Origin: Thermosipho sp. (in: thermotogales)
GTDB lineage: Bacteria; Thermotogota; Thermotogae; Thermotogales; Fervidobacteriaceae
Direction: 5' to 3'
DNA: 64,000 nucleotides
Assembly: GCA_017656335.1 (NCBI GenBank)
Contig: JACDOA010000002.1
Location: 186,001 to 250,000 of the forward strand
Position numbers and translations under genes: made by a program
Shown: in pieces, positions 18,557 through 28,693 of the stretch
Numbering within the stretch: position 1 is the stretch's first letter
How the letters are laid out: each line of letters starts with the position of its first letter
Notes under the pieces: model-generated
Seen by the model: only the letters and a program-made list of their open reading frames with translations
What the model was told of the DNA's origin: nothing
The model's database searches: none

Positions 18557-19924
18557 ATGATTGGATATGAAATCTACATCCGTTCTTTTTATGATAGTGA
18601 TAACGATGGTTCAGGAGAATTCCTTGGGCTTGCTAATTCGGTAGATTATCTGAAAGATCTTGGCATAGATCTTGTCTGGCTTATGCCTCATTTTAAAGCT
18701 CCAAGCTATCATGGATACGACATTATTGATTTTTTTGATACTAATAAAGCATTTGGTAGTTTGGAAGAATTCAAAACTATGATAGATGTATTGCATAAAA
18801 ATGATATTAAAGTAGTAATTGACCTACCTTTAAACCATGTTTCTTCAAGACATCCTTGGTTCAAAGCAGCACTTAAAGGAGATCATGAATACAAAGATTA
18901 TTTTCTTTGGGCAAGAGAAAACACTAATTTAGACGAAAAAAGACATTGGGACAATGAACCTATATGGCATCCATATAAAGGTCAATGGTACTACGGGGTT
19001 TTCGGAGGATCGTCTCCTGATTTAAATTATGATAACCCCAAGGTAGTTGAAATAGCCCTTGAAATTGTCGAATTCTGGCTAAATCTTGGTGTTGATGGTT
19101 TTAGATTTGATGCCGCAAAACACATTTACGATTATGATATAAAAAACGGAAAATTCCATTATTTTCATGAAAAAAATATTAATTTCTGGCAAAAAATTAT
19201 GAGCAAAGCAAAAGAAATAAAACCTGATGTTTTTGCAGTAACTGAAGTTTGGGATGATCCTGAAATTGTTGTAGAATATGCAAAAACAATAGGTTGTTCC
19301 TTTAACTTTTATTTTACAGAAGCTATTAGAGAATCAATGAATCATGGTAGTACGTACAAAATAATGGATTGTTTTACAAGAACACTTACTGATAATAGGA
19401 GATTGTATATTCCTTCTAACTTTACTGGAAATCATGATATGACAAGACTTGCTTCAATTATTGAGTCCGAAGATCAACGCAAAGTATTTTTTGCGTTATT
19501 ATTGACAACACCAGGAATTCCATTTATTTACTATGGGGATGAACTTGGAATGAAAGGAATTTACGATTCTCATTTCACTGAACACGTTTTAGAACCATTT
19601 CCATGGTATGCCTCTCTTTCTGGCGAAGGCCAAACATTATGGAAATCTATTGGATTTAATCACGCTTTTACAGGAGTTTCAGTTGAAGAACAAAGCTTAC
19701 GTGAAAATAGCTTGTTGAATACAGTTAAAAAATGGATAGCTTTTAGAAAAGAAAATTCATGGATGACAAATGCATGGCTTGAGGATATCAGAACTTCTCA
19801 ATTTGTAGTTGGATACACAATAACGGACGGCAAAAATTCAATGAGGATTTTTCACAATATTGCAGGGCACGAAGAAGAATTGGATGGGATTAAACTTAAA
19901 GCTTATGAAACGAAGGTGCTATAA
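18557..19924 (+). CDS. GH13 alpha-amylase-type glycoside hydrolase, cytoplasmic
   Basis: A 455-residue (beta/alpha)8 enzyme without signal peptide. Conserved GH13 regions are D-L-P-L-N-H-V-S (I), G-F-R-F-D-A-A-K-H with the nucleophile Asp near residue 189 (II), A-V-T-E-V-W with the acid/base Glu (III) and F-T-G-N-H-D (IV). The short form resembles the oligo-alpha-glucosidase or maltooligosaccharide-acting subfamilies. It should act on imported maltodextrins or on glycogen. The RBS is AGGAGG. The stop overlaps the ATG of mutL by one base. Confidence 0.9.
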   Translation: MIGYEIYIRSFYDSDNDGSGEFLGLANSVDYLKDLGIDLVWLMPHFKAPSYHGYDIIDFFDTNKAFGSLEEFKTMIDVLHKNDIKVVIDLPLNHVSSRHPWFKAALKGDHEYKDYFLWARENTNLDEKRHWDNEPIWHPYKGQWYYGVFGGSSPDLNYDNPKVVEIALEIVEFWLNLGVDGFRFDAAKHIYDYDIKNGKFHYFHEKNINFWQKIMSKAKEIKPDVFAVTEVWDDPEIVVEYAKTIGCSFNFYFTEAIRESMNHGSTYKIMDCFTRTLTDNRRLYIPSNFTGNHDMTRLASIIESEDQRKVFFALLLTTPGIPFIYYGDELGMKGIYDSHFTEHVLEPFPWYASLSGEGQTLWKSIGFNHAFTGVSVEEQSLRENSLLNTVKKWIAFRKENSWMTNAWLEDIRTSQFVVGYTITDGKNSMRIFHNIAGHEEELDGIKLKAYETKVL

Positions 19925-21606
19925 TGCCGGTAATTAAGAAGCTCCCTCCTAACGTTGTTAGTAAAATTGCAGCTGGAGAAGTTGTTGCTGGTCCATATTC
20001 AGTTGTAAAAGAACTTATAGAAAATTCTATAGATGCAAAAGCAACTTCTATAGAAATAGAGATAATTTCTGGTGGAAAAAATTATATTAAAGTAAAAGAC
20101 AACGGTACTGGAATGTCTAAAGAAGATCTTCTTTTATCAATTGAAGAACATTCTACAAGTAAAATAGAAGATTTCGATGATATTTATAACCTTAAATCAT
20201 ATGGTTTTAGAGGAGAAGCGTTATCTTCCATCGCAAAAGTTAGTAGAATAATTATAATATCTAACAACGGAAAAGAATCAAATAGATTAGAAGCAATTGG
20301 AGGAAAAATTAAATCAATTGAATCTTACCCAACTAGTGAAAGAGGAACCATAATTGAGGTTTATGATTTATTTTTTAATGTTCCTGCAAGAAGAAAATTT
20401 CTTAAATCACCACAAACTGAAAAAAGGCTTGTAACAGAGTTCGTTGAAAAATTCATCTTGGCTAATCCGGAAATTGCTTTTATTTTCAAATCAGACAACG
20501 AAATCATCTATAACGTAAAACCTTCCACACTAATAGAAAGATTTAACTTGATTTTCCCCGAGGTAAAAGAATTTAATGAAATTAGAGGAAAATATGTGCA
20601 TGGAATTATTTCATCTCCAAATTACAATAGAAAAAACAGAACTGGGCAGATTTTTTTTGTTCAAAAAAGATATGTTAATGATAAAATGCTTTATTATATC
20701 TTTGAAAAGGGATATGGAGAAGCTTTAAACAATCATCCATATGGTGTTTTGTTTATAGATGTTCCATCACATTTGGTTGATGTAAATGTGCATCCTCAAA
20801 AATTAGAAGTAAAATTTTCAGATCCAAATTTGATTTACTCAGATATAATTAGAAGTGTACGTGAAGGAATTAAAAAGTTTATTTCTAAAAATATATTTGT
20901 TTCCCAAACAAAACCTGAACACAATGAGACTAGAAATTCATATATTCAAAACCAAAATTTTATTAAAGAACCACCTCAAAGATACCAAGGTATGGAAAAA
21001 CAATATAATCAACCTTCCTCAATATTTGACGTTGTAAGAAAAAATATTGAATTAAAAGAGGATATTTTAATTCTCAAAAAACGATATGTTCTTTTTGAGG
21101 GAGAAGATGGAATATATATTATGGATTTTCATGCTGCTCATGAAAGAGTTTTATATGAAGAAATTCTTGAAAAACTCAATGAAAAATTAGATGTCGTTGA
21201 TCTGATTGTACCTATAAATATAAAGGTCGGAAAAAGTTTAAAAGAAATCGTAAAGGAAAAAGCAGACGATTTTAAAAACTTTGGATTTAAAATCAAAATT
21301 TCCGAAAATGAAATTAAAATTCTTTCTATTCCATCTTTCATTAAACTTTCAGATGTTGAAGATACATTTAAAGAAATTATTGATAAACTTAGAATTCCTT
21401 CTCAAAATCCAAAAAATCTAAAACATATAATAGCAGATAAAGCCTGCAAATCAGCGGTAAAAACTGGATATGACATAAACTCCAAAGAAGCCAAACAATT
21501 AATTGATGAAGTATTAAAAAGAAGGCTTACCACATGCCCACATGGAAGACCTTTATTTTTAAAAATTTCGTTTAAAGAGTTAGATAAATATTTTGAAAGA
21601 ACCTGA
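19924..21606 (+). CDS. mutL: DNA mismatch repair protein MutL
   Basis: A 560-residue protein. The GHKL ATPase domain shows I-A-A-G-E-V-V near residue 17, E-L-I-E-N-S-I-D-A near 31, D-N-G-T-G-M near 60 and G-F-R-G-E-A-L-S-S-I near 97. The C-terminal domain contains D-F-H-A-A-H-E-R-V-L-Y-E, which fits the endonuclease metal motif, and ends with A-C-K-S-A-V and C-P-H-G-R-P. It is therefore probably a nicking MutL, as in bacteria lacking MutH. mutS is not in the window. Confidence 0.96.
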   Translation: MPVIKKLPPNVVSKIAAGEVVAGPYSVVKELIENSIDAKATSIEIEIISGGKNYIKVKDNGTGMSKEDLLLSIEEHSTSKIEDFDDIYNLKSYGFRGEALSSIAKVSRIIIISNNGKESNRLEAIGGKIKSIESYPTSERGTIIEVYDLFFNVPARRKFLKSPQTEKRLVTEFVEKFILANPEIAFIFKSDNEIIYNVKPSTLIERFNLIFPEVKEFNEIRGKYVHGIISSPNYNRKNRTGQIFFVQKRYVNDKMLYYIFEKGYGEALNNHPYGVLFIDVPSHLVDVNVHPQKLEVKFSDPNLIYSDIIRSVREGIKKFISKNIFVSQTKPEHNETRNSYIQNQNFIKEPPQRYQGMEKQYNQPSSIFDVVRKNIELKEDILILKKRYVLFEGEDGIYIMDFHAAHERVLYEEILEKLNEKLDVVDLIVPINIKVGKSLKEIVKEKADDFKNFGFKIKISENEIKILSIPSFIKLSDVEDTFKEIIDKLRIPSQNPKNLKHIIADKACKSAVKTGYDINSKEAKQLIDEVLKRRLTTCPHGRPLFLKISFKELDKYFERT

Positions 21607-21642
21607 AAAACTAAATTTAATTAGTTTAAAATTATAAAATCA

Positions 21643-21804
21643 ATATCTAACTCTTATTGTTAGAATACAAACTATGGCCCTCAATTGTCTTCTTATCTTC
21701 TGAAGATAAGTTCAATCCCTCATAGGCAGAATACAGACTTCTTTGGTTTATACTCCAACACTCAGTCAAATTTAGCTTCAATCCCTTATAGGTAAAATAC
21801 AAGC
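21643..21804 (-). CRISPR. Relic CRISPR array: three decayed 30-nt repeats with two 36-nt spacers
   Basis: Three related units lie at 21643-21672, 21709-21738 and 21775-21804, an exact 66-base period. The second and third share TTCAATCCCT, then ATAGG, then AATACA; the first keeps only the last ten bases (GAATACAAAC) and scattered positions. Read on the minus strand, units two and three end in GGGATTGAA plus a variable final pair, close to the ATTGAAAC end of type I-B/III repeats of thermophiles. The most decayed unit is then distal to the leader, the usual pattern. No cas genes are present and each unit has substitutions, so the array is probably dead. Confidence 0.72.
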
Positions 21805-21871
21805 ACTTGTTAAATGACATTAAATTATTTTTTTACGTTATTAATTGGAATTTTTTGCTAAATTAGTTTCT

Positions 21872-22627
21872 TCAAATCGCTCTATCTAATCCTTTTTCTT
21901 TAACCTTTCTTGCGTTTTTACGGATTTGTTTTGATAAAAATTTCCCAAACATTACTGCCAAAATATATGAGAATGGGTCCGTAAAATATTTGTAGTAAAA
22001 AGTTTTTTTGATAAGGTTGTTTTCTTTCCAATATTTCTTGTCAATTTCCATTAAATTACTTGCCATTGCTTTTTGAACTTGAAATCTAAATAATTTGTTA
22101 ATTCCTATATATTTTGTAGAATTTCCTTCCATTGCTTTAATGAAGCTTTTTACTTCTTGTTCTTTAACTATTCTACTTTGAGATATTCTTCTTCCTATTT
22201 TTCCACCTTGTACCATTCCCCAAGTTGTTGTAATATTCTCAAGGTATCTCAAAACAAAGTTTAAAGAACTTCCTGCAGTGGTAGCAACTAAAAGAACGGG
22301 TTTTCCGATTAACGGAGGTCTATGATACCATCTACAAGTTCTATCTAAAAATTTCTTTAAAAGTCCCGAAACATTTTCAATGTATACAGGTGTTCCAATA
22401 ATTAAGCCATCTGCTTTTTTAATTTTATTCATTAATAACTCTGCCTCATCTTTTATCACGCAATAATCTTTCTTTATACATACTTCACAACCCAAACATT
22501 CATTTATGTTAAAATCTTTTAAATTAACAATTTCACTTTCATAAGGTAATTTTTCAACAATATTTTTAAGAAGTTGGTATGTCCTACCTTTTCTAGCACT
22601 TCCATTTATTACCAAAACTTTTTTCAT
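21872..22627 (-). CDS. Flavodoxin-fold NAD(P)H-dependent FMN reductase / iron-sulfur flavoprotein-like
   Basis: A 251-residue protein beginning with V-L-V-I-N-G-S-A-R-K-G-R-T, the FMN phosphate loop of the flavodoxin_2 / Isf family. A compact cysteine cluster, C-L-G-C-E-V-C-I-K-K-D-Y-C near residue 45, matches the [4Fe-4S] site of iron-sulfur flavoproteins. G-T-P-V-Y near residue 80 is the flavin-ring contact. The C-terminal ~90 residues are basic and lack a recognised domain. The electron partner is unknown. It stands alone, 43 bases downstream of a phosphoesterase gene. Confidence 0.8.
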   Translation of the reverse strand: MKKVLVINGSARKGRTYQLLKNIVEKLPYESEIVNLKDFNINECLGCEVCIKKDYCVIKDEAELLMNKIKKADGLIIGTPVYIENVSGLLKKFLDRTCRWYHRPPLIGKPVLLVATTAGSSLNFVLRYLENITTTWGMVQGGKIGRRISQSRIVKEQEVKSFIKAMEGNSTKYIGINKLFRFQVQKAMASNLMEIDKKYWKENNLIKKTFYYKYFTDPFSYILAVMFGKFLSKQIRKNARKVKEKGLDRAI

Positions 22628-22669
22628 TATTACACCTCGTGTTTTCAGATTCTTAATTTATCTTTTAAA

Positions 22670-23449
22670 TTAAACCTTGAAAAATCGAATATTATTTTTT
22701 TCGTTTTTTGATTTTCCCATATCAAACGTTGAACCAAGAGTAAGTACAGTTGCAAGTTCAACAGGAAGTCCAACTTTGATTATTTTTTCAACAGTTTTTT
22801 TAACTTCATATTCTACAAATTTGAATTTGTAGTTAAACACTCCTTTATCAATTTCAATTATTAAATAAGTTGCTCCAGATTTCCCATCTTTTGTTCTTCC
22901 AACACTTCCAGGGTTTAATATTGTTTTACCAAATAAATGTTTTGCCATCATCAAATGTGTATGACCTGTTATTATAATTTCTTCTTCAACTGATTTTGCT
23001 ATAATCTTTAATCTCTCAGCATCTATTTCTGGTTTTACATATTCAAGTAAATAATTTAATGGACTTCCATGAACAAGTAAAATTGTTACTCCTTCAATTT
23101 CAAGCGAAAGTTTTTTTGGAAGATTTTTTAAAAACTTTTTATTTTCTGAACTAGTCACCTTTATGGTCCAGGATAAAGATTCATCACCAACTTCTGTTTC
23201 TCTCCCAGGGTTATAGGAACAACCACAATTATCTTTTTCATTTCCAACGGCATCGTCATAATTTCCCATTACAGTTGTAATTTTATTTTCCTTAATAATT
23301 TCGATTACTTCATTAGGGTTTGGACCATATCCAACTAAATCACCCAAACAATATATCTTATCTACATCTTCTTTTTTAATATCTTCTAGGACACTTTTCA
23401 ATGCTTCTAAATTTGAATGAATATCAGAAATAAAAGCTAATTTCTTCAA
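22670..23449 (-). CDS. Calcineurin-like metallophosphoesterase
   Basis: A 259-residue enzyme with metal-site motifs S-D-I-H-S-N, L-G-D-L-V-G-Y-G-P, M-G-N-Y-D, V-H-G-S-P and T-G-H-T-H, then N-P-G-S-V-G. This arrangement is the YfcE-like group with an extra 90-residue C-terminal part; relatives include diadenosine-tetraphosphate hydrolase-like proteins. The substrate is not known. The start is a TTG preceded by AGGGGAAAA. A weak AT-rich hairpin at 23486-23507 separates it from aglA. Confidence 0.85.
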   Translation of the reverse strand: MKKLAFISDIHSNLEALKSVLEDIKKEDVDKIYCLGDLVGYGPNPNEVIEIIKENKITTVMGNYDDAVGNEKDNCGCSYNPGRETEVGDESLSWTIKVTSSENKKFLKNLPKKLSLEIEGVTILLVHGSPLNYLLEYVKPEIDAERLKIIAKSVEEEIIITGHTHLMMAKHLFGKTILNPGSVGRTKDGKSGATYLIIEIDKGVFNYKFKFVEYEVKKTVEKIIKVGLPVELATVLTLGSTFDMGKSKNEKNNIRFFKV

Positions 23450-23508
23450 AATTTTCCCCTTTCTCTATTCTGTTTATACTTTTAATTTTAACAACTTTTT
23501 GTTAAAAA

Positions 23509-25087
<1,579 letters not shown>

Positions 25088-25100
<13 letters not shown>

Positions 25101-25356
25101 CAATAAATCTATACCTCTTTACAAATCTTTTATTTATTTAATAGGCCCTATACTTGTCTTTTGTATTTTTCGCTATATTCAAAAGCTCCGCTTTTTTCAT
25201 ATATTTTGAAATATTTGATTGTGTAATATTCAAAACATTTTCTATATCACAGTTACAAAGCTTTTTATGCCAATGCAAGAAAAGAATTCTTGTACGAGTC
25301 TTATCGGAAAAAAGTGTAACAATCTCTATTAATTTAATCACAATACCACTTCTCAA
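25088..25356 (-). pseudogene. ArsR-family repressor, broken by a stop codon and joined to the GH130 remnant
   Basis: A 72-codon frame (TTG start at 25356) carries a winged-helix domain: F-S-D-K-T-R-T-R-I-L-F-L, then L-C-N-C-D-I-E-N-V-L-N-I-T-Q-S-N-I-S-K-Y-M, close to arsenic- or metal-type ArsR sensors with the C-x-C before the recognition helix. It stops at 25138-25140, just after K-Y-R-A-Y. Reading on in the same frame gives I-N-K-R-F-V-K-R-Y-R-F-I-E-K-M, the expected ArsR C-terminal helix, so the stop is a nonsense mutation. The remainder then runs into GH130 sequence around 25090-25100 in another frame. A 10-bp palindrome, ACTATATAGT, upstream could be its old operator. Confidence 0.7.
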
Positions 25357-25398
25357 CCATATGACTATATAGTAATTAATTATAGCATTTTGAGTAAA

Positions 25399-25439
25399 AA
25401 AAGGTTTCGTAGAAAAATCTACGGTATTAATAACCTTTT
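25399..25439 (-). terminator. Terminator after the six-hairpin protein gene
   Basis: Outer arms AAAAGGTT/AACCTTTT and a perfect inner stem CGTAGA/TCTACG. Read on the minus strand the structure ends in a run of seven T residues. It lies 15 bases after the stop of the gene at 25454. Confidence 0.75.
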
Positions 25440-25453
25440 CTTGCCAAAATTAA

Positions 25454-27529
25454 CTAATATTCACCAGTTATACCAAAAAGATGAACATTGATTTCATCTG
25501 GCAAAATTATTTTTTCAACCTCATCATTTACTTCAAGCTTTATCACTTTAAAACCACATTTTATAAACTGTTTTTCCCCTGTTGCAAGATATCTGAAGTC
25601 TTCTACAATGTCCAGTTTATTTGAGCACCAATCTGGAACCTTTACCGTGTAAACCTTTTCGCCTATTTTAAAATTAACTTTATAATTCCCGTGGTTTGCA
25701 GAAACTAATAAGTATAGATTTTTTATGTATACACTATCAAAGGTTATAATCTGACCATTACATCTTATATTATCGTTCCCTCTAAAAGAAATTTTAAATG
25801 GTATGTTATAATCTTTAGCTTTATTTAAAATATCTTTTGATAAATAACTTCCCAAAACTGATCCAAGGTTATCAAAATTTGCTCTTTCTTCAAAAGGAGT
25901 TCCTATACCGTTATTGTTAAAAATAGGTTCTAAGTCAAACAAAAAGAACTTGTTGTTAATTTCAAAACTAACTTTATATTCTTTGTTCTTTTCGATTTCT
26001 GATTTCTTAACTGTTTCTTCTTTTATAACCAAACCATTTTCATACAAAACTGTAATACTCGAAGTTGAAACACCAAACTTTTCGGGAATTAAAATTATTT
26101 GATCGATTATACCTTCTCCCTTACATATTAATCTGAAAGATTCCAAGTTTATTTTTCCCATATAAACGTAATTTTCCATTAAATCTTTTGTTAATTCACC
26201 GTCCGAAGACGAAATTGTACAGGTGTATTTTCCCTTACCTACTACTATTACATCGTATATTGACTTTGTAACTTTAAATTTTAACCTAACATTATCTGAA
26301 AAAGAAATAGCACTTGAACCACCATATCTTCCATCAATCACTATTTCTACATCAGATATACCCCAATCACCTGATTCGGCTTCTAACACCAGTATAGGAC
26401 ACAAATTTACCAACTTTTCTTCGGAATATTTTCTCAATTGCTCTGGTAAAGTTTCTAAATAAAGCATTGTTCTTAATGCGGAAATAGTTGATTCTGCTCC
26501 AGCATTATGATTAACATGTGCAAATTCTAAGCCATCATAACCTTCACCATTAGGTCCATATAAAGGTTTTCCTAATCTGTTTAAACCCTTATACCATCCC
26601 GCTAATAAAGCCGCTAATATTCCTATATTTTCTTCCTTTGTTATTTGATAATATTTTATTGCACCAACCGTTATACTTTCTACAGCATAAGAAAGTTCTG
26701 GAAATAATTTTACATTAGAATCTATTTCATAGATAAAACCAGTTGAAAGAAATAATGGACCTTCTATTTCCAGAGCTTTCCTTGCATATTTTAAGTAAAG
26801 CTCGTTTTTTGTAACTTTATAACTTTCAACTAATGCTTCTACAAATCTATTACCCCATCCATGCCAGGAAAATTTGTCAGGGTATACACTAAAAAAACCA
26901 TAGTTATAAAGTTTTATCAAAGCATTTGCAGACGTTTCTATATCAACTTCAATTCCAAGTTCTTTTAAAGCAACTAACCCCAGTAAATAAACTGCCGTTT
27001 GATCCCCTACACCGTTCAGTAATCCATCTTTTACATATTTTGAAAGTAATTTATAAGTTTTTAAAGTACTTTCATAAAAATTTTTATCATATTTTGAAAT
27101 TTCTGCTAACGCCCATAATGCTCTAACCGCCCACCATGAGTGCTGTTTTGAACTTGTTATTCCTGTTTTGTTGATTGTTCCATCTACATACACAAAATTG
27201 TAGAAATCTCCATCATAATCCTGCATTTGAACAAGAAATTTTGCAGAATTTCTAGCTATTTCAAGATAATTTCGATCTTTTGTATATTCATAAAGTTCAA
27301 CGTAAAAAACTACCGCTCGTGCAACATCATCTACACAAATATCACCTTCACCCACTGCCGAAACTTTTTTGTAGGTTTCTCCAACTTTATTTGCATATAC
27401 CCAATACCCATGCACTTTTTCTCCATTTAATACAAAATCTTCCCCTAAAAATTCTAAATGGTTGGTATTTATTTGTGAAAAAAAGTATATTGAAAAAATT
27501 AAAAATAAAAACACTGTCACCTTTTTCAT
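25454..27529 (-). CDS. Secreted six-hairpin (alpha/alpha-toroid) glycosidase-like protein with C-terminal beta modules
   Basis: A 691-residue protein with a signal peptide (hydrophobic residues 5-19). Residues ~30-375 show the repeated helical pattern of six-hairpin glycosidases, with G-D-I-C-V-D-D-V-A-R-A near residue 60, H-S-W-W-A-V-R-A-L-W, W-H-G-W-G-N-R-F and H-V-N-H-N-A-G-A-E-S. The remaining 300 residues look like beta-rich carbohydrate-binding modules without clear family. Substrate and catalytic residues cannot be assigned. The ATG at 27529 follows GGGAGATGA, which is the tail of the aglA remnant. It stands between the two damaged copies of the GH130-aglA pair and could have arrived with that rearrangement. 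Confidence 0.65.
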   Translation of the reverse strand: MKKVTVFLFLIFSIYFFSQINTNHLEFLGEDFVLNGEKVHGYWVYANKVGETYKKVSAVGEGDICVDDVARAVVFYVELYEYTKDRNYLEIARNSAKFLVQMQDYDGDFYNFVYVDGTINKTGITSSKQHSWWAVRALWALAEISKYDKNFYESTLKTYKLLSKYVKDGLLNGVGDQTAVYLLGLVALKELGIEVDIETSANALIKLYNYGFFSVYPDKFSWHGWGNRFVEALVESYKVTKNELYLKYARKALEIEGPLFLSTGFIYEIDSNVKLFPELSYAVESITVGAIKYYQITKEENIGILAALLAGWYKGLNRLGKPLYGPNGEGYDGLEFAHVNHNAGAESTISALRTMLYLETLPEQLRKYSEEKLVNLCPILVLEAESGDWGISDVEIVIDGRYGGSSAISFSDNVRLKFKVTKSIYDVIVVGKGKYTCTISSSDGELTKDLMENYVYMGKINLESFRLICKGEGIIDQIILIPEKFGVSTSSITVLYENGLVIKEETVKKSEIEKNKEYKVSFEINNKFFLFDLEPIFNNNGIGTPFEERANFDNLGSVLGSYLSKDILNKAKDYNIPFKISFRGNDNIRCNGQIITFDSVYIKNLYLLVSANHGNYKVNFKIGEKVYTVKVPDWCSNKLDIVEDFRYLATGEKQFIKCGFKVIKLEVNDEVEKIILPDEINVHLFGITGEY

Positions 27530-27533
27530 TCTT

Positions 27534-27782
27534 TCATCTCCCATAGTATCTTTTCATCTCTTTGTTTTCCGGAAGATTTAGTATATCATTAAAACACCTT
27601 CAACTTGTTCTTCAGATTTAGTTTTTGAATCCCTAAGTAAAAAATTTTTTAATAACTCAAAATCACCTTTCACTGCTTTTAACACCATTTCCATTTTCAT
27701 TATCCTTGGAGTTAAGTAATATTTAATAATTCTTAAAGAAAAAAACAGTGCCCCCTGCGCCTATTATTGCAACCTTAAACAT
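27534..27782 (-). pseudogene. aglA remnant with large internal deletion
   Basis: The minus strand starts with ATG and codes for M-F-K-V-A-I-I-G-A-G, as in aglA. After about 15 codons it continues directly with sequence matching the last ~60 codons of aglA: Y-Y-L-T-P-R-I-M-K-M-E-M, then [10 protein letters not shown], then L-P-E-N-K-E-M-K. Two frame breaks are visible, one at the join and one before L-P-E-N-K. Both ends of the deletion code for similar residues (L-R-I-I-S in the N-terminal part, R-V-I-K-Y in the C-terminal part), which suggests recombination between short similar stretches. It lies 3 bases after the intact GH130 gene. Confidence 0.88.
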
Positions 27783-27785
27783 ATT

Positions 27786-28670
27786 TTATCCCCTCATCCA
27801 TTTTTCAACTTTTTCAACATCGACAGTTGCAAGTGCAATATAATTATCTGCTCCACCGTAATAAACGTAATATTTGTTTTTATATTTTACCATCGCATCT
27901 GAAAATACAACATTCGGCACCCCTCCAAAAATTTCCCATTCTTCTTCAGGTTCCAAAATAGGTTCTTCAGATCTCTTAATTAGCTTTGTAGGATTTTTTA
28001 AATCAAGTAAAATGAATCCTAATCTATATGTATATCTTGGCCCTTCTTCCACACCATGATACAGTAAAAGCCAGCCATATTCTGTTTTTATCGGAGGAGC
28101 ACCTGCTCCAATTTTTACATTATCCCAATAATCTTTTCTTGGAGAAGCAATTTTTACATAATTATCCCAATGAATTAAATCATCAGAAAAAGCCAGCCAT
28201 ATATCTGGTTCAATTCTGTGAATTAGTACATATTTACCATTAATTTTTTCAGGGAAAAGTGCAGCATCTTTATTGGGACTTTCAGGAAGTATGGGCCCAA
28301 ATCTGTCGTATGTAATAAAGTTCTTTGTTCTTGCCATTGCAACTTTTATTCCAGTTGGGGAATAAGCTGTATAGTTAATATAATAATATCCTTCAAGATA
28401 AGTTATTCTAGGGTCTTCAACACCGTATAATTCTTCCTGAATAGCTGGTGAAAAAACGGGTTTTTCAAATCTATTCCAATTAACTCCATCAACACTAACT
28501 GCATAACCAAATCTTGAAACCATATCTTCACCTTGTGCTCTATAAAGCATATGAAAAAGTTCTCCATCATAAACTACTGCAGGATTGAAGACAAATCTAC
28601 TTTCCCAAGAATGGTTGGGATTCGGGCCAAACAAAGGATTTTTTGGATGTCTTTCAAGTTTCAATTCCAT
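27786..28670 (-). CDS. GH130-family beta-mannoside phosphorylase or related enzyme
   Basis: A 294-residue five-bladed propeller protein without signal peptide. Motifs include R-H-P-K-N-P-L near the start, F-N-P-A-V-V-Y-D-G, Y-R-A-Q-G, G-V-E-D-P-R-I-T with the probable catalytic Asp near residue 93, and G-A-G-A-P-P-I-K. The family phosphorolyses beta-mannosyl linkages, releasing mannose 1-phosphate; some members are hydrolases. The phosphomannomutase at 40005 could use that product. The RBS is AGGAGG. It is followed by the aglA remnant. Confidence 0.88.
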   Translation of the reverse strand: MELKLERHPKNPLFGPNPNHSWESRFVFNPAVVYDGELFHMLYRAQGEDMVSRFGYAVSVDGVNWNRFEKPVFSPAIQEELYGVEDPRITYLEGYYYINYTAYSPTGIKVAMARTKNFITYDRFGPILPESPNKDAALFPEKINGKYVLIHRIEPDIWLAFSDDLIHWDNYVKIASPRKDYWDNVKIGAGAPPIKTEYGWLLLYHGVEEGPRYTYRLGFILLDLKNPTKLIKRSEEPILEPEEEWEIFGGVPNVVFSDAMVKYKNKYYVYYGGADNYIALATVDVEKVEKWMRG

Positions 28671-28693
28671 ATACTATAACCTCCTCTTAAATC

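Noticed and set aside
21841-21870. A fourth CRISPR repeat at the next 66-base step
   Set aside because: The sequence there shares too few positions with the other units.
23450-23508. AT-only hairpin (TTTTAACAA/TTGTTAAAA) after aglA as a terminator
   Set aside because: The stem has only two G-C pairs and the flanking DNA is equally AT-rich; stability at high temperature is doubtful.
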